6,099 nt of DNA from Erysipelothrix sp. GTDB lineage: Bacteria; Bacillota_I; Bacilli_A; Erysipelotrichales; Erysipelotrichaceae. The stretch is taken from the NCBI GenBank assembly GCA_012512495.1, contig JAAZEC010000035.1, forward strand, positions 1 to 6,099, written 5' to 3'. The notes under the pieces are model-generated. The model was not told the DNA's origin. It saw only the letters and a list, made by a program, of their open reading frames with translations, and made no database searches. Below, one piece after another: positions 5,584-6,099 of the stretch; the stretch's first letter is position 1; every line of letters starts with the position of its first letter. The position numbers and the translations under genes were made by a program.

Positions 5584-6099
5584 ACTCTTCTACGGTTCCG
5601 GCGATTGTATCAAGGATTTGTTGACGGATTTCCTGAACTGAATCGACATCAGGATAGTAGATGTAGAGTGATTGATTTGGATAGGACAAGGTATAATCAT
5701 AGCCTGGTGTTCCCAGCATAGTGCCTTGTTCAAAGTTCCAGCTCTTGCCATCATTGAGTTGCTTGGAAATGAGCTTCGATAGGTTACTGCTACCGAAATT
5801 CGTATCCACACTGCTAGCCACCTTGTTGACAACGCCATTGATATTCAACAAGATTGATGGCTGAATCATTTTATTGATAATACCCTTGATAACTTCCAGT
5901 TGGTTCAGACCGCGCGTAATATCGCCGCCATCCACCCCTTTACGGGTCCTGGAGAATTCAAGTGCTTGTTCAGCATTCAAGGTATTCATACCCTTCACAA
6001 AATGCGTATTGTTGTAACCATAGAAATCGTGTTCGGAATTTACTTCAATACTACCAAGCACATCAATCAAGGTGATGAGCGAGGTGAAATTGACTTTAG
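5582..6099 (-). CDS. LytR-CpsA-Psr (LCP) family protein, C-terminal part
   Basis: The reading frame is open to the right edge, so this is the last 171 residues of a longer, presumably membrane-anchored extracellular protein. LCP enzymes transfer undecaprenyl-pyrophosphate-linked glycopolymers (wall teichoic acid, capsule) to peptidoglycan. Visible signatures are VNFTSLITLIDVLGSIEVN (2-20 of the fragment, the family's VNFxxFxxLVDxLGGIxVN), LNAEQALEFSRTRKG (40-54) and GGDITRGLNQLEVIKGI (57-73). The Arg residues in SRTR and DITRG are the conserved ones that bind the lipid pyrophosphate. The C-terminus (PGYDYTLSYPNQSLYIYYPD) resembles the usual end of the domain. A TTG at 6070 could be read as a start, but it lies inside the conserved core and the frame continues upstream, so it is not the start. 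galE follows 8 nt downstream. Confidence 0.9.
   Translation of the reverse strand, partial: KVNFTSLITLIDVLGSIEVNSEHDFYGYNNTHFVKGMNTLNAEQALEFSRTRKGVDGGDITRGLNQLEVIKGIINKMIQPSILLNINGVVNKVASSVDTNFGSSNLSKLISKQLNDGKSWNFEQGTMLGTPGYDYTLSYPNQSLYIYYPDVDSVQEIRQQILDTIAGTVEE

Noticed and set aside
5590..5838. Alternative-frame minus-strand open frame inside the LCP gene
   Set aside because: Low-complexity shadow translation without motifs; the LCP frame has clear conserved signatures.
5582..6070. Reading the LCP gene as a complete 162-residue protein starting at TTG 6070
   Set aside because: The frame stays open to the window edge and residues upstream (VNFTSLIT) match the LCP core; the gene is truncated by the window.

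Overview
The window looks like chromosomal DNA of a Bacillota (Firmicutes) bacterium of moderate GC (mid-40s percent by eye). The reasons are strong AGGAGG-type ribosome binding sites, a textbook TTGACA-N17-TATAAT promoter, the DUF177-rpmF gene pair in its Bacillota form, a Firmicute-style MurJ and an LCP-family cell-wall ligase. An Erysipelotrichales-like or related lineage is possible, but this is only an impression. Every gene I can support lies on the minus strand, so transcription runs from high to low coordinates.

In transcriptional order: (1) 6099-5582, the C-terminal part of an LytR-CpsA-Psr (LCP) phosphotransferase, followed 8 nt later by galE (5573-4575). (2) A consensus sigma-A promoter (4563-4535) drives a DUF177/YceD protein (4505-3993) and rpmF, ribosomal protein bL32 (3974-3816), ending at an intrinsic terminator (3806-3783). 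(3) A probable extended -10 promoter (3763-3755) starts a tight four-gene unit: murJ (3722-2205), a CBS-pair protein with a HEPN-like Rx4H motif (2201-1500), a divergent murB (1490-612), and the N-terminal 197 residues of a membrane-anchored FlaA1/CapD/WbpM-type nucleotide-sugar dehydratase/epimerase (593-1), which runs off the left edge.

Functionally, most of the window serves the cell envelope. GalE and the FlaA1-like enzyme interconvert UDP-sugars, MurB makes UDP-MurNAc for peptidoglycan, MurJ flips lipid II, and the LCP protein attaches glycopolymers to peptidoglycan. The ribosomal rpmF unit sits between the two envelope blocks with its own promoter and terminator. The CBS protein, locked between murJ and murB with almost no spacing, is the most enigmatic member and may be a nucleotide-sensing regulator.

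There are no gene-free stretches above 300 bases; the longest gaps (about 90 and 70 bp) hold the promoters and the terminator. I saw no tRNA, rRNA, mobile element or CRISPR array. I did not find a convincing wholly new system. The best leads are the HEPN-like/CBS fusion, the mosaic MurB, and a GalE whose substrate gatekeeper position is Ser rather than Tyr.
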